From Stratiolaelaps scimitus (taxonomy: Eukaryota > Arthropoda > Arachnida > Mesostigmata > Laelapidae), in NCBI GenBank assembly GCA_019614645.1, contig JABWDB010000004.1:17732001-17796000 (forward strand): a stretch of 64,000 bases of DNA, given 5' to 3'. Positions 10,358-22,345 of the stretch are shown here, one piece after another. The position numbers and the translations under genes were made by a program. The notes below the pieces were generated by a model, which worked only from the letters and a program-made list of their open reading frames with translations, was not told the origin of the DNA and made no database searches. Position 1 is the stretch's first letter. Every line of letters starts with the position of its first letter.

Positions 10358-12300
10358 ATGTTTCTTTCCGTAACCCGTCTGTCTATTCATCCGCCTCCGG
10401 TCCTTGTGGATTTGTGTCGCTTCTGACACGAGTTCACTTACTTTCACTTTCAAGCTATTCCACATTCGTCTTTCATTCATCACTCGTAGAGTGCCACATG
10501 TGGCCGGGCAAACGTCCAGACGCATAGGCACGAGGTAGTGGCGGCAACGGCGGCGGCGACGGCAACCAGAATGCGATAGCGGTGTCGGGGAAGCAAATCC
10601 CGAATAGTATGAGGGTGGTAGAGTCGTTTATGCAAAGGGTGAGTTCCATTCATTCGCTTGTTTGATCGTATTTGCTCGTATCGGCATATGTTCATCTCTC
10701 GCTTTCCCCATTTCTATAATGTTCCACTAATCTGCACAGCCAATCTCGCTTGAATCCCCTCTGACTGCGTTTCGGTCGCGCAAGAACTCGTATTCATAAG
10801 CCGTTCAGTTGGGAGAAAGTGGTTGGGGATCATGACAATCATGTGAGCAATGCTGAATATAGCAATGAGCTGATCCATGAGTCGACAGTTTGTCGCTCCT
10901 TGCGCTTGCCGCGATGGGTGGCGCTGATGGACGATGAGGCAGTCGTGTTTCGTCATAGCAAAATCGAGCTAGCATGGATCTCTCTCTGTGCCGTTAGCCG
11001 AGGGGCTAACATTTCCGTGTGCGCCGCTTCGGACGCTTTCAATGGACCTCAAGACGGTATCGGTGTTGCATCGTTCGCTCGCTCGCTCGCTCGCTCTGGC
11101 TGACTGGATCAGGCGACTAGGGGTTTTAGCTTAGCTTATATTTCATTTAGCCAACGGCTCTTTGTAGCCTGGAGGTGGCCGGGTCAACGCTTTGTGACAG
11201 CGTTTGCCCGCGGCACCACTTGAACCCACCGTTTGACCGTTGGAAAGGAGCGCGGGAGAATTCGAAGCAGGAATCGGAGCCACCCATTGGCAGAAATGCA
11301 AACGCATATGTTTTATGTTGTCGTCTTTTTCTTGTTGCGTTCGTTTGTCTTGTCTGTGTGTCTATGCGTTTTCTTCAGCTGGGCCGGTAGTCTCCTTTGC
11401 GAACGATCTTCCCCTCTCATCGCTCTTCACTCGCCACAGTGACACCTTCAGAGCCGGTGACGACGGTGGCGGCAAGAGCGATCAACGACATCTTCAATGG
11501 CAGTGACAGCTATTGCCGGCTATTTGGTCCCAGCCGAGCAACAACTACAACAACATGATAGTCACTCATTGTAACAGCAATCAAAGCAGCTGCCGTATCC
11601 ATTCTGTATCCTGATAAAGAAGTAGAAGAAGAAGAAGGGAAAATCCGACGGGGAACAGAGGTGGTCAGACAGCGGAAAATTCGAGCGGTGCGCCATGGAA
11701 TACACCACAAAGGGTGACTGTGGTGGTGCCACGCCACTGCCCGTCGAGTTCTGCAGCCCCACCTCAACTACGCTGCGATTGCATCCAGTCTCCGCGAGTG
11801 CTAGCCCGCATCAGCTGTTTAGCTACACAGACAGTCAGACGCCAAGACAAGCTTCGCACGCACAGTGTTTGTGCCATTGACGACCGTTGATACTTGTCGT
11901 TGGTGAAGCTCGGGAGGGGGGCGGGGGACTTGTAGTCTTCATCATCGCAGATGACTCTTCGTCGGTTACAATCTTCATCGACACACACATAAACAGACAG
12001 GCACTCACTCATTCGTATACGGTATGAGATATATCGATTCGGCTCGGTAGATGCCACTTGAGATAGGGCCGGCAGTCTTGTCGCTTCAATCAGCTCGGAT
12101 GCGTGCCGCGCTCAATGGGCAGTCGTTTACATAACGGCAACGGCGATAGGATGGTCAACCCGCGTTTGTGATCACAATAATAGTGAAATAAGAGCAATTG
12201 GCCAAGTGCCGAAACCTGCGGTCGGGAGAAAATGCAGGACGTACGAAGGCGGTGATCGCTACAAGAGACACATCATCGTCAGCATCGCAATCGTTCAGTT
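10358..12300. other. Mixed-composition stretch, no supported gene
   Basis: Holds a CTCG tetranucleotide run (11076-11096), a few short triplet runs near 10538-10563 and a pyrimidine-rich patch near 11320-11420. An A-box-like match at about 11175 has no properly placed B-box. Open frames are short and overlap on both strands. Confidence 0.55.
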
Positions 12301-12306
12301 AAATTG

Positions 12307-12329
12307 TATATATATATATATATATATAT
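12307..12329. repeat. (TA)n tract
   Basis: Pure TA run of 23 bp at the junction between repeat-rich DNA to the left and AT-rich unique DNA to the right. Confidence 0.95.
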
Positions 12330-13500
12330 GCTGAATTTGCCAAGTTATTTCCACGATACATACTTCGCTAATTTAAGCAAAATACATGTATAGATGGACG
12401 GTCCGTTCTAATTTTTCATCACCGAATAAACTACGCGATATCCGCGATGCCAAAACTTTAGCCTGCGCAAATCGGCGGACAACGCAATTCAACGCTCAAT
12501 CGCATGTATCCACTGAAGTAAATGACTCATTCCGACAACCTTCGCTACGAAATTACATAAATAACAGACCGTATACCCAATGACATACACAAAATCGATG
12601 CAAAGACTAATTCCAAGTAGCAGCTCTCGTCCTCAATGTATTTCTCTTTTCTTGTAAAGACTTTTTATACTTAATGATTTGCAATAAAATTTTGTCATGG
12701 CCACTCATTCTGCCATCGAATTGGTCCATCAATAGATATGTGCTCACGGTGCTACGGTGCCTCAGATGATGAAGTCATGTGTCGCCGCCCCGTAGGTAAT
12801 GTTTGAAAGATTATCTTCAACACCCTAGCTTACATACATCTTTGGAGCACGGAATTAAAAACTTAAAACGTTTTGCTCTCGAGCTATTTGCCATAAACCG
12901 TTATCTAAGTATTCACTGTAGCTTTATCATTTTGGTAAAAACAGTGTAGCAATATGCATTTGTCTTATACTTTTTGCGATATTTGGATTCATGGTCGTTG
13001 CAAAGCAGGGTCAGATTACTCGAAAAAAAAGGTCGAGTCTCCTTAATGATGTATCTTTGTAAAGACTAGACTAGGTCTATTCTGCTCTACCTGTCCACTC
13101 AAATACACGTGTGTATATATATATATATATGTCCCACATTTGTCCGCAAAGACTATGGCAATAATTTCTCTTTCGTCGTCGATCGCTGAGCTTGAACTCT
13201 TTATCATTACACAGTCCACTAGAGGCGGCGTGATGACTACTGATGAACATTCTATAGTTTAATCACAGTTGTTTTGCTGTACGTGTCAACCGTAGCCATT
13301 GCCAGTTCCTGCTTTGTTAATTTTCACCTGAATTTATTCTCTAGCTAGAAGCAGAAAACTCCCCCTCAGATATTACACGCAATATTTGCGGGGCCCGAAG
13401 TATAATAGCCTATACCAGACGCCAATGTTTCGAGACACGACGAGGGGCATAACGCTAATTCCCTTCAATTAATCTAATTACCACGGCAACGACTGACCGA
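12330..13500. other. AT-rich unique stretch
   Basis: No gene recognised. One 17-bp TA tract at 13114-13130 after an ACACGTGTG stretch. A 65-codon frame near 12386 is non-repetitive but resembles nothing I know. Confidence 0.55.
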
Positions 13501-15680
13501 CATTTTACATGCTATTCACGTATGACAATGTAACAATATTCCATTTGTTACTGTATCTCCACTCGATCTACCAACTCTTCTATCGCTTCGATCGTTGCTG
13601 CTGTTGTTATTGCGCAAATCCGTCCGTGTTCTGCTGCCTGACTTTCAAAGTGGTTGCAAATCGTCGCAGCCGAGAGATCGGCACGAGTCAGCTAAGCCGC
13701 CACAACTGCCACTGCCGCTAGAATCCCGCTGCCGTTGGCCGCTTCCCTGACGAGCGGGAGCTCATCATTTCATCAACTATCTGACATTGCTGGCGGACGA
13801 CCACTCTACATCTTTAGGTCCGGCGTCGTCGGGCATCAGAAGCAACAGCAAAAACAACACAATGGCAGCTGCAGCAGCAGCAGCCAGTAGTAATGCAACC
13901 ACAACTTGAGCCTTTAGAAAGCATTAAATCCAAGCCAAAGGAATTGTATCTTGCCATTGCTGGCCTGCTCGCTCGCGTGTGAGCACTAACAGCAGCAATA
14001 ACAGCTAATGCTACAATATGTAGCTGGCTACATACTGCTATATGCGTGTGTATTTCGCATGGTCGCCCGCCCGCCCGCCACAGCAGGCCGTGTTGGACAG
14101 CACGCGCCCAGGAATGATTCGAAATTTGCCGCTCTGCTCAGGGTGGCAACGAACGCTCTGACGGGGATTTCATAATTAGGTGGCTACGTTTTTTGCAGAT
14201 TGGCTGGTGACTATTATAGTTAGCCTTGGTAGAGGCGTAGATTGCGTGCGTATCTGGAAGCATACGAAAATAATTCAAGGCGTACCAGTGCGATTGTAGA
14301 AAGTGAGAGATTACATTGTCTCCCAACGGTGGTTGTAAAAGGATCGTGTATATATATATATATATATATATAGCTGCTGATGTCATTGGAACAACACATG
14401 TAAATACAGGATTCGCCTGTGACGCCTCGTGACGGCGTGGGCATGCTTAAGTGAGAATGAATAAATAGAAATAAATAAATAAATCTGGAATTTGCCGACC
14501 GTGGATTTAGTCACGTAAAGTCCATCCCTCAACCACCCTCCCTCCCACCCGGCTGAGCCCCCTGTAGCACGTAATCAGCCATGAAAATAACATTCGTGCC
14601 TATTTGATCCAACGTCGCAGTGGTCAGGCCAAACATCGGCGGTACGTGAAGGTTCCACACAGTTGACGAATACGCATGTACACATATACACGTGTACATA
14701 TATATTATATATATATGTTATAAATAAATAATATATTTATATCGTATTATTATTATGAATGTGTTGAAACATTACGTTTTACCGTGACGGAAGAGCATCG
14801 TGTGACAATAGTGAATTGCTGTTTCCTATTCTTCAATCTGCCACCACTGTGTCGCCACGCTACAAGGTGGTCACTGGAAACGGCTGCGATGCTGGTGATT
14901 ATGACTTTACCCATTTAAAACCAACACGTACACAACGTTACGTGTATGCACGTAGAGCAATTGAGAAATAGGTAAACTTTGCCTCCTGACGGCCCCATGC
15001 TGAGTTTCACACTCTTTGCTGTCATATCGCACATGCAATCTAATAATAATAATAATAATAACAATACTAATGATTATAGTGAGAATTATAATTATTATCA
15101 GTAAGATGTCTTCTCATCTATATATCACCCATCGTATTACAAGCGTTTCAAACCTTAGTCGCGATGATGCGCAAATGAACAATAATGCAGCAACCTTCGC
15201 AAAGGGTCCTATTCGTGCTTCGATGGTTCCTAATGCTCTCTGTTTTCGTGGAGGAAAACACGAGTTTCGGTCCTTTAATTTTGTCTATTGATGTTGCCTC
15301 GACCACTGACGTAATATATAGCAGTATCTCTCTATCCGAATCAGCATTGCAACACGGCCAGCAACAGCAGCCGTTGAAGGCTAGACTCTCATAAGAAGAT
15401 CGACAATGGCAGATAGGAGGAGAAGAAACATCACAAGAGACAGATCAAAAGGCAGCCAAACCCCGAGAACGGGGTAGCCGTGTCAGCAGGCGGTTGTTAT
15501 TGCTGCAGTTGCCGTTGTGGCTGCCTCTGCGGTTTGCTGTTGTCGTCATTGGATGGTTGTCGCCGATAAGATCGATGCCCAGCCGCGAGCATGACGCTGA
15601 AGACCCCCTTGGCGACAAAAGGTAGAACAGATCAACGACGGCGAGTCGATTCCTGAGGCAAAGATTAAAACACTCGTGGG
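13501..15680. other. Mixed stretch with CAG, TA and AAT runs, no supported gene
   Basis: Contains CAG triplets (13870-13884), a GCCC tetranucleotide patch near 14065-14080, a TA tract (14349-14372), AAAT repeats (about 14461-14483), imperfect TA sequence (14694-14720) and an AAT run (15041-15060). No protein-like frame. Confidence 0.55.
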
Positions 15681-15775
15681 GATCATCATCACCAGCATCA
15701 TCATCATCATCAACATCATCAACAACAACAGCAACAACAACAACACCAGCAGCAGCAGCAACAACAACAACAACA
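15681..15775. repeat. 95-bp compound CAT-CAA-CAG triplet array
   Basis: Successive blocks of ATC/CAT, AAC/CAA and CAG triplets in one phase. The minus strand reads as long Leu/Met runs in one frame and Val in another, so every frame is low complexity. It is one of the longest triplet arrays in the window. Confidence 0.95.
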
Positions 15776-15889
15776 TTCCACGTCAGCGTTATTGCTGATG
15801 TCTCCACACCACGGTCGCCAAGACCACTGACTGCCATCAGCCGGCGCTGAATCAAACGATCGAATATGGACGGAATGAGCATCCGTCAT

Positions 15890-15912
15890 CAGCAGCCGCA
15901 GCAGCAGCAGCG
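15890..15912. repeat. (CAG)n run
   Basis: Third of a series of CAG-class runs within 700 bp (see also 15681-15775 and 15971-15993). Confidence 0.93.
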
Positions 15913-15970
15913 GCTACGTAAAGATATGAGGATTTTATAAGTCGCATATATTAGTCAAAGGGATCGCTGC

Positions 15971-15993
15971 GGCAGCAGCAACAACAACAACAA
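15971..15993. repeat. CAG-CAA run
   Basis: Two or three CAG units followed by five CAA units. Same unit order as at 8647-8676. Confidence 0.93.
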
Positions 15994-16341
15994 TAAAAGC
16001 AACATCTATTATTACTAGTAGGTGTTGTCGCGTCTACAATGGCCTCCTTTGAATGGTTGACATTTCTCGTTCGGAAGCGAGGGAGCCACCGGGCTGCCTG
16101 ACGGGTTAAGTGGGTGTCAGTGAACGAAAATGAAGAAACACAGGTAAGGGAGCGTCTATCTCGGTAATCGATCGGCCGCTCCATTGCGTGGAACACGACA
16201 GGACAGCTAGCTGACGAGCACGTGTTTAGCAACCAACTACTCAGCTCATGTTTTAGTGCGCTGCTTCGCGGGTGGCGCGCGATTGGGGCTGTGGTGGTCT
16301 CCTACCTAAGTGCATTGCACTACGCGTGTTACTGCCCAGTG

Positions 16342-16361
16342 ACAGCAGCAGCAGCAGCAGC
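16342..16361. repeat. (CAG)6 run
   Basis: Lies in a 600-bp stretch (15995-16600) with further ATC and CAA triplets at about 16514-16560 and no recognisable gene. Confidence 0.93.
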
Positions 16362-16922
16362 TGAGAGTAACTGGTCAGTCCCGTTACCTCTTCACTACTG
16401 ACCGCGCTCTTCCGCGAGACGGGTTATATATGCAGATCCAATATGTGCAGACTGTGACAACAACGGTAGCAGCGTCGTCGAGAGCGTCGTCCTTACAGCG
16501 GCATCGGCACCATTATCATCATCATCAACAGCAGGAGCAACAACATCGAGAATAATAACAGCAGAGGCAACAAATCAATGGAACGCCATGTCGCTGTACA
16601 GCTCCATCTTGTGTGGGCCGCTCTGACAATAATCGTCGTAGACGACTTTCAATTCACTCTTCGTCGACATCACAACCACTTCTCCTCCTCGAGCGTCAAT
16701 GAGTGAACGGCCCCAAGAAGAAGAAGAACAACAGCATCATCATCATTATTTCATCAACAGCCTTTCTTACCAGCCGTAAGAGAGGTAGGTCAGGAGCAGT
16801 GCAGAATGCCATTCTTTATTGGGTAGATTAGTGCAACTACTACTGCTCACGTCATTTTCTACTGTTGTTGTTACCACTGAAGAGCGCCGCTGCTACTAAT
16901 GATGTTGCCTAGATCCACATTG

Positions 16923-17029
16923 ATATATACATGCATATATATATATATATATATGCATATATATATATATATATATGCATATATATATATATATATATGC
17001 ATATATATATATATTATATTATATATATA
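16923..17029. repeat. Higher-order (TA)n array with TGCA every 22 bp
   Basis: A continuous TA background carries the dinucleotide GC (as TGCA) at 16933, 16955, 16977 and 16999, four times at exactly 22-bp spacing. It then decays into TATTATATT at 17010-17020. The 22-bp unit is nine TA steps plus TGCA, so this is a true tandem repeat with a 22-bp period, not a simple dinucleotide tract. Confidence 0.95.
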
Positions 17030-17188
17030 GGTAGCTAGCTTCTGGCTCTATGTCGTGTTTTACATATGTTCGTCCTCGTTCTAGAAAAACCCATAACTCT
17101 ACGATCATATTATGATACGTACAGTTATTCGCAAATAACTGACCCGCAGCGGACAGCCAGCATCGCTCACCGTCGTCATGCCTTCGTT

Positions 17189-17206
17189 GTCGCCGCCGCC
17201 GCCGCG
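17189..17206. repeat. (GCC)n run
   Basis: Short GCC run inside a 65-codon plus-strand frame of otherwise ordinary composition, giving five Ala residues there. Confidence 0.88.
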
Positions 17207-17337
17207 GTTATATCTGTCTTCTTATTTGCTTCGTTCGTGTCGCAGAAATCGATCTGGAACTAGGCGACTTCGCGACCAAACAGGCATTCCACGCAGTAGG
17301 CTTCAGCGAGGAGGCAGTAACTCGTAAACGAATAGGG

Positions 17338-17394
17338 TGCTGCTGCTGCTGCTTATAGTGGTTGGTAGTTTACAGAGCAGCAGCAGCAGCAGCA
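17338..17394. repeat. Facing (CTG)n and (CAG)n runs forming an inverted repeat
   Basis: TGC/CTG triplets at 17338-17353 are the exact reverse complement of CAG triplets at 17376-17391, separated by 22 bases. The pair can form a 16-bp hairpin stem on either strand. Confidence 0.93.
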
Positions 17395-17519
17395 GTTCGC
17401 CACAGACGGGTCGCCATAGGCGTGGCGGGGCGGATACTCTCGCACGATCGAATCCTTCCTAACTTCTTCACCATTCGATTTTCTATTGTGTGGATATCGT
17501 TCGCTGCCCAGCTAATAAT

Positions 17520-18886
17520 AATATGTGTGTGTGTATGTAAATTTGTATTTCAGTGGCCGGAATGAATGATGCCATACGTAACGCGCGCGAAAGTTGCTTT
17601 CTCGTGTCATCGGAGTCATTATGATCAGTATTATTGCAGCGATGGTGTTATTGTGTTATTTTGTGTGAGCGTGTGTGTGTGTGTATCGTCGATGTTTATT
17701 ACTGATGACTTGTTCCATTTGTTCAGCCCTTCAGACCATTGTTTACTCGAGTGCACACTACATCATAAAAGTTGTTATTGCTGTATACACTGATAGCGAC
17801 AACAGCGTCAACAACAACAACGCCCAGCTAGTACCAGCGGTGGCGGAAGAACTTTTTCGATTAGTGAAAAGTACCACACCACGTGCACGTAGCCAGACAG
17901 ACGGACGGGCGACTGATGAATATAAGCTTGCACATATTATGATTACTATTGTTATTATTAGCACTATTACTATTATTATTATTATTATTATTACACGGTG
18001 AAGATCACAGCGACATTAATATGTAGTAATAACCATAGTGACTGTGGGTGCCTGCAATACACTCAGACAGAGTGGCTGGCATTGTTGTTGTTATCGTTGT
18101 TGTTGCGACTGCGATTACGGCTTCGTTATATTTGTATTTTTGTGTTTTTAGAGTTCCCTGCCATCGTAGCGATGACGATGAGGGCGGTTATGGCGTGAAA
18201 TGGGTTTATGACCAACGCTGTGAGACATAAGCGACACTAGTTATAATAAATGATGATGAAATACGGCCATACTAATATAATAATAAATTGATGCTAAACT
18301 AGAACGTTCTTGCATACGGGCAACTCATAGGCAGGCGGGCGCCGTCAAAAGACGCGTCCAAATTTGCAGAACATATAAACTCCATCTCGATGTCCGTTGA
18401 CCTACGATCTAAAAAGCAAGCTGGCCGTAACACGAGCGTTATATATCATTTTGCCATCTTCAATAAGATATTCCTATGGCGATAATTTGCTGGCAATTTA
18501 ACAAAATATTGCAATCGCCACAGCAGCAACAGCAACATCATCATCGTCATCTCATCACCTTTACCAGATTCTTAATTATTGTTAATTTCTGCTACCACCA
18601 CTGCCCGTGCATCAGTTTGGCTAAATGGGGATATGATCCTCGACCGGCACGCCCGCTCTCATTTTTTTTCTCCATGACATCAACAGCAGCTCTTGCTACT
18701 GCGGCTGCTGCTGCTAATGCAATGTGGTGTCACTTTTCATTTAACCTTATTGACACACAATATTCGATGTAATAGCATCAATGAATCATTTTTGTGTCTG
18801 CAGCGGCCCCGCGTTGCCTCGGCTGCTTCGAGTGACATCGAATTTCTCGATTCCTGATAGTTGAACATTAAATCTTTTCGACTAAA

Positions 18887-18888
<2 letters not shown>
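17520..18888. other. Repeat-speckled stretch, no supported gene
   Basis: GT runs (17523-17535, 17665-17685), CAA triplets (17809-17822), an ATT run (17966-17993), CAG/CAT triplets (about 18519-18553) and GCT triplets near 18700-18715. Frames are short and overlapping. Confidence 0.55.
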
Positions 18889-18932
<44 letters not shown>

Positions 18933-18935
18933 TAT
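18889..18935. repeat. (TA)n tract
   Basis: About 47 bp with one phase slip (ATAATATA) near 18923. Confidence 0.95.
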
Positions 18936-19660
18936 CGGAGAACGAATCCAGGAGCCTGCTGAAGACTTTCGTCATGACTGACCGCAACAACAGCCAACAA
19001 CTACCGGCAACCGCTACTGAACGTGAATAACACCTAACCGACAGCCGTGGTGGTAATTAATTGGCGTTCGTGTCCTAATATTTTGTTGATAATGTGGAGA
19101 AAAAGAAAAGCACAAAACCACCTCTCGATTGAAATCGACGGACGTCTGCCACCGCCGTGGACGTGTGTGAGAGCGCGCAAGCATGTGTCGGTCTGACGAT
19201 AGGCGCTGCTACAATAAATCTATACATTGTTATATTATGGACGGTAGGTGACAGTAGCACGACTATAGTTCGGGAACTGCATCCGCTCCGGTAGCTGTCC
19301 CGGTTTCGCCTTGTGCTTCGTCACAGCCTCGATCGTTGTCTGAGCTTCCGATGACCGGCTGGCAATCCTCTCCCCCCAACTCCGTTAGTCTCTAACTTCA
19401 CGATAGACAGACACCTCTTTCTCGACCGGCGAATTCTCACGGAAAGCTGTTCGGATATTTTACGGCGGCAGCGGCGGCGGCGGTGGCGACCGACCAATGC
19501 TGGCGCCGCTATCGTCATATTTTGTGACACTTGGCATGCTGGCTTCTCATGGTGGCATTTTCTTTTGCTTTTTCTCTCTTAAATATTTCACTAAACACCG
19601 CTCGCAGCAGAAATCGCCACTCGCGAGCGATGAGAATTAATGCGTCGTCCACGACAAAGT
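18936..19660. other. Mixed stretch, nothing recognised
   Basis: GC-moderate sequence with a GGC cluster near 19467-19480. No protein-like or RNA-like feature identified. Confidence 0.5.
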
Positions 19661-19667
19661 TGCTCGT

Positions 19668-19668
19668 T

Positions 19669-19713
<45 letters not shown>
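19668..19713. repeat. (TCG)n-(CCG)11 triplet array
   Basis: A TCG run at 19668-19680 passes directly into 33 bp of pure CCG. This is the longest pure GC triplet run in the window. It reads as poly-Arg on one plus frame and poly-Ala on one minus frame, inside frames with no other protein-like content. Confidence 0.96.
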
Positions 19714-19714
<1 letters not shown>

Positions 19715-19887
19715 TGATTCGCGCTACACGGACCTGACCGAAGGAGGCCGACGTCGCGCAGATTCACTCTCGGCAACATTGACACACACACGCACACCGC
19801 ATACACACAAATAGCCACATAAGCACTCATATTTGCAGCGGTTGTCTTCGTCAGCTTTGCCGGCGACGTGGCTGGCAAACCGTCGCA

Positions 19888-19915
19888 ACAGCAGCAGCGG
19901 CCGCCGCCGCCGCCG
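19888..19915. repeat. CAG-CCG triplet cluster
   Basis: Three to four CAG units followed by CCG units. Another GAT run lies at about 20027-20043. These sit in a GC-rich block (19.7-20.1 kb) with no recognised gene. Confidence 0.9.
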
Positions 19916-20126
19916 GTGCCGTCTGAACGACTGCGGGACGCTCTCAGCGGCGTTTCCGATGCTGCGGCTGCTGATCCGACCGGGAGGATTTCTGTAGTTT
20001 CTGTAGCTGCAGCGAACGCTTGCAGCGATGATGATGATGATGACGATGGTGGTAGTGGTGCCGGCGGCTGTGGTAGTAATGTCATCGGAGGTCTTCTCTG
20101 CGTTCACGACATTAGAGTGAAAAAAA

Positions 20127-20130
<4 letters not shown>

Positions 20131-20159
<29 letters not shown>
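20131..20159. repeat. (GA)n tract
   Basis: Pure GA run preceded by seven A. It is one of two long GA tracts in the window (the other is 53945-53975). Confidence 0.95.
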
Positions 20160-20161
<2 letters not shown>

Positions 20162-20364
20162 TTATCGATGCTGGTCGTGCAGATAGTGCGGCGTAGCTGT
20201 ATTAGTTGCTTGTGTTGTGCTGCACTTGAACCTACCTGACGAACTAATTTTTGGCGATGGCCAAAAACACGTGGACTGGCGGTGGCCACAACAGCCGCCC
20301 CACGGCGGGAAACGAACAGCTGATATGTTGGATGAAGTCTGGCTTGCTTTCATTTTTGAGTGAT

Positions 20365-20382
20365 ATAGGCCGTTTGGCCTAT
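20365..20382. other. Small perfect hairpin, 7-bp arms
   Basis: ATAGGCC, loop GTTT, GGCCTAT. It is short enough to be chance at this genome scale. Confidence 0.6.
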
Positions 20383-20399
20383 GGCTAGAAATGAGCATT

Positions 20400-21300
20400 A
20401 ATATTCAACAAATTGCTAGAACACTAATTAGGGCGGGTATTTAGCCATATGGGAACTGCATACGTTGTCGCATATCTACATTTTCGCTCCATTGTCATTG
20501 TATGACGATGGCACGCGGTGTGCTATACCGCTACGAAGTGCACTGGCGTTGAACAAGTTACTTAGAATATCGATCAAGTATGTACTGTTTGAGACCTAAT
20601 GGCCTTCTAAAGAAAGAAACTGTTCTTGATTAAGTGAAAAATATAGAATTAACTACTGTACCAGTGGGTTTAATTGTTGAACGAATAACGTGCGCATAAC
20701 CTACACCTGCGGACTATTGCCATTCAAAGAGCATGATAAAACCGTTCATCATGATTTCAGCGGATAAGACTCGGACACGGTAATATCTTGACTCGACACC
20801 ACTCAAATCTATTGTGAATGCCTGGTAGTATTTTACGCCATCTGAGAGGAAATCGTATATATCGATTGTTCAGGAACTAATTTCGCATGTACTGCACATT
20901 GCCGATGATTACTGCCACCAAATCTGAACACGTTAGTTTTTGCAATGCATTTTGACAGAAGTATTCTTAATTTATTGTCGCTTCTATTTCTCATCCCTGT
21001 CATTTCAGGTGTGATAAACCGTGATGACATATGATATCATATCGCTGTGTGTCTTATTCCCCATTGCTTCTATTTGGTAAATGAAGAAGAGCGTGCACAG
21101 AAGCAAAAACGCGTGTGCCGCTCAAGTACGCCGCGCTTGTGTTTACATTAGATTCTATTCATAACTGTGGCAAGTAGGACATTTCAGTGGTCACCCGTCC
21201 TTTGCCACCCCCTTGGCTTATTAGTGGGAGACAAATAAACATTTTAAAAAGAAGAGGAAGAGAAAATAAAACTAGATTGCGCGAACTTGGTGCACTTCTC
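20400..21300. other. AT-rich unique stretch, nothing recognised
   Basis: No microsatellite or convincing reading frame. A 65-codon minus frame near 20833-21030 is non-repetitive but unassigned. Confidence 0.55.
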
Positions 21301-21304
21301 TTGG

Positions 21305-21330
21305 ATATATATATATATATATATATATAT
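21305..21330. repeat. (TA)n tract
   Basis: 26-bp pure TA run. A second tract of similar length lies 450 bp downstream at 21782-21809. Confidence 0.95.
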
Positions 21331-21778
21331 GCGCATTTGATGCAAAAAAAAGCGAAAATATGAGAAGACCAGAGCTACGCAAATACGCATAGAAAAGTAG
21401 TAGCAAACAGACCGGTTGGCAAACAGACACAAAAATAGACGTCCAGAAATGACGAAGACAACAGCAACAGCAACAACAAACACTGCCGACTGGATAACAA
21501 AAGAGAGGTTATCTCGTCTAGTCGCCGTTGGCGTCGCAACCACCGCCACCGCATGGTTCAAAAGTCAAAGAGAGGGCAATCGCCGTCCTTTGGGGCGTTA
21601 TTATTCCATCGGAAAAAAATCTGCCGGCAACAAATTGCTGCTAGAAAAGAGTTTTCTAGCGTTTTGTCGAGCTTCTCGTCGTCGTACGTAAGATTATCAG
21701 TTTCAGCTAACGTGAACGAGCAGAGGGGTGAACGGGTCATCCTTTGGTGGAGTCAACTAAATCCTCCTTCCCTTTCTT

Positions 21779-21781
<3 letters not shown>

Positions 21782-21809
<28 letters not shown>
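21782..21809. repeat. (TA)n tract
   Basis: 28-bp pure TA run inside a T-rich segment. Confidence 0.95.
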
Positions 21810-22051
21810 CGTGAGTGTTTATTTTTTTCAATAGCTATGATGCCGTTGCTGCTGCAGCTCTCATCCACCGTCGGCAGTTTACCGCGCACCGATTACGCGG
21901 TTTCGGCGATGTTTCGCACCCTTTCTCTCTCTCTCCCTCCCTCACTTATTCACTACCACTGGATGGTCCGTATCTTTCTGACGTTCGCTCTCCTTCTGTT
22001 CAGAAAACCGCTACCGAAGTTCGAATTTCCTACGCCCAGCTCGGTGGTTCC

Positions 22052-22091
22052 GCTGCCGCCGCCGCCGCCGCCGCCACCACCATCATCATCC
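22052..22091. repeat. CCG-CCA-TCA triplet array
   Basis: Blocks of GCC, CAC and ATC triplets. One plus frame reads as a Pro run (13 Pro at most) and another as an Ala run. Confidence 0.93.
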
Positions 22092-22330
22092 TGCATTAAG
22101 CAACATAAAGGGTGGATACACCAACAAGAAGAGTGATTGCGGCTGACGTCGCTGCCGTTGCCGTTGTTACTGTTACTGCAGCTTCTGGGCGCCGCTGCTT
22201 TTTAACCCCACCCAAATTATTTATCAATTATGATTTCATTACCCCGCCACGGAATCATTATTCTAATAACGCCTCATAAATATACACAGGCGTATAGAAT
22301 ACATACAAACGCACACCTCTTCCAGCATAT

Positions 22331-22345
22331 CGCCGCCGCCGCCGC
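22331..22345. repeat. (GCC)n run
   Basis: Five-unit run. A further CAG-CAA run lies at 22679-22698. Confidence 0.88.

Noticed and set aside
11171..11230. A-box-like TGGCCGGGTCA with a TTGAACCC downstream, suggesting a tRNA or SINE head
   Set aside because: The B-box-like motif is in the wrong orientation and no tRNA fold or SINE body follows.
15546..15776. Minus-strand frame with a long Leu/Met N-terminus resembling a membrane segment
   Set aside because: It is the direct translation of CAT/CAA/CAG triplets. The neighbouring frame gives Val/Asp runs instead.
16923..17029. Regular spacing suggesting a CRISPR-like array
   Set aside because: The repeat unit is TA plus TGCA with no unique spacers, and the DNA is eukaryotic.
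19531..19737. Frame ending in a long Arg run, like an RNA-binding tail
   Set aside because: The Arg run is the translation of the TCG/CCG array. No other protein-like content.
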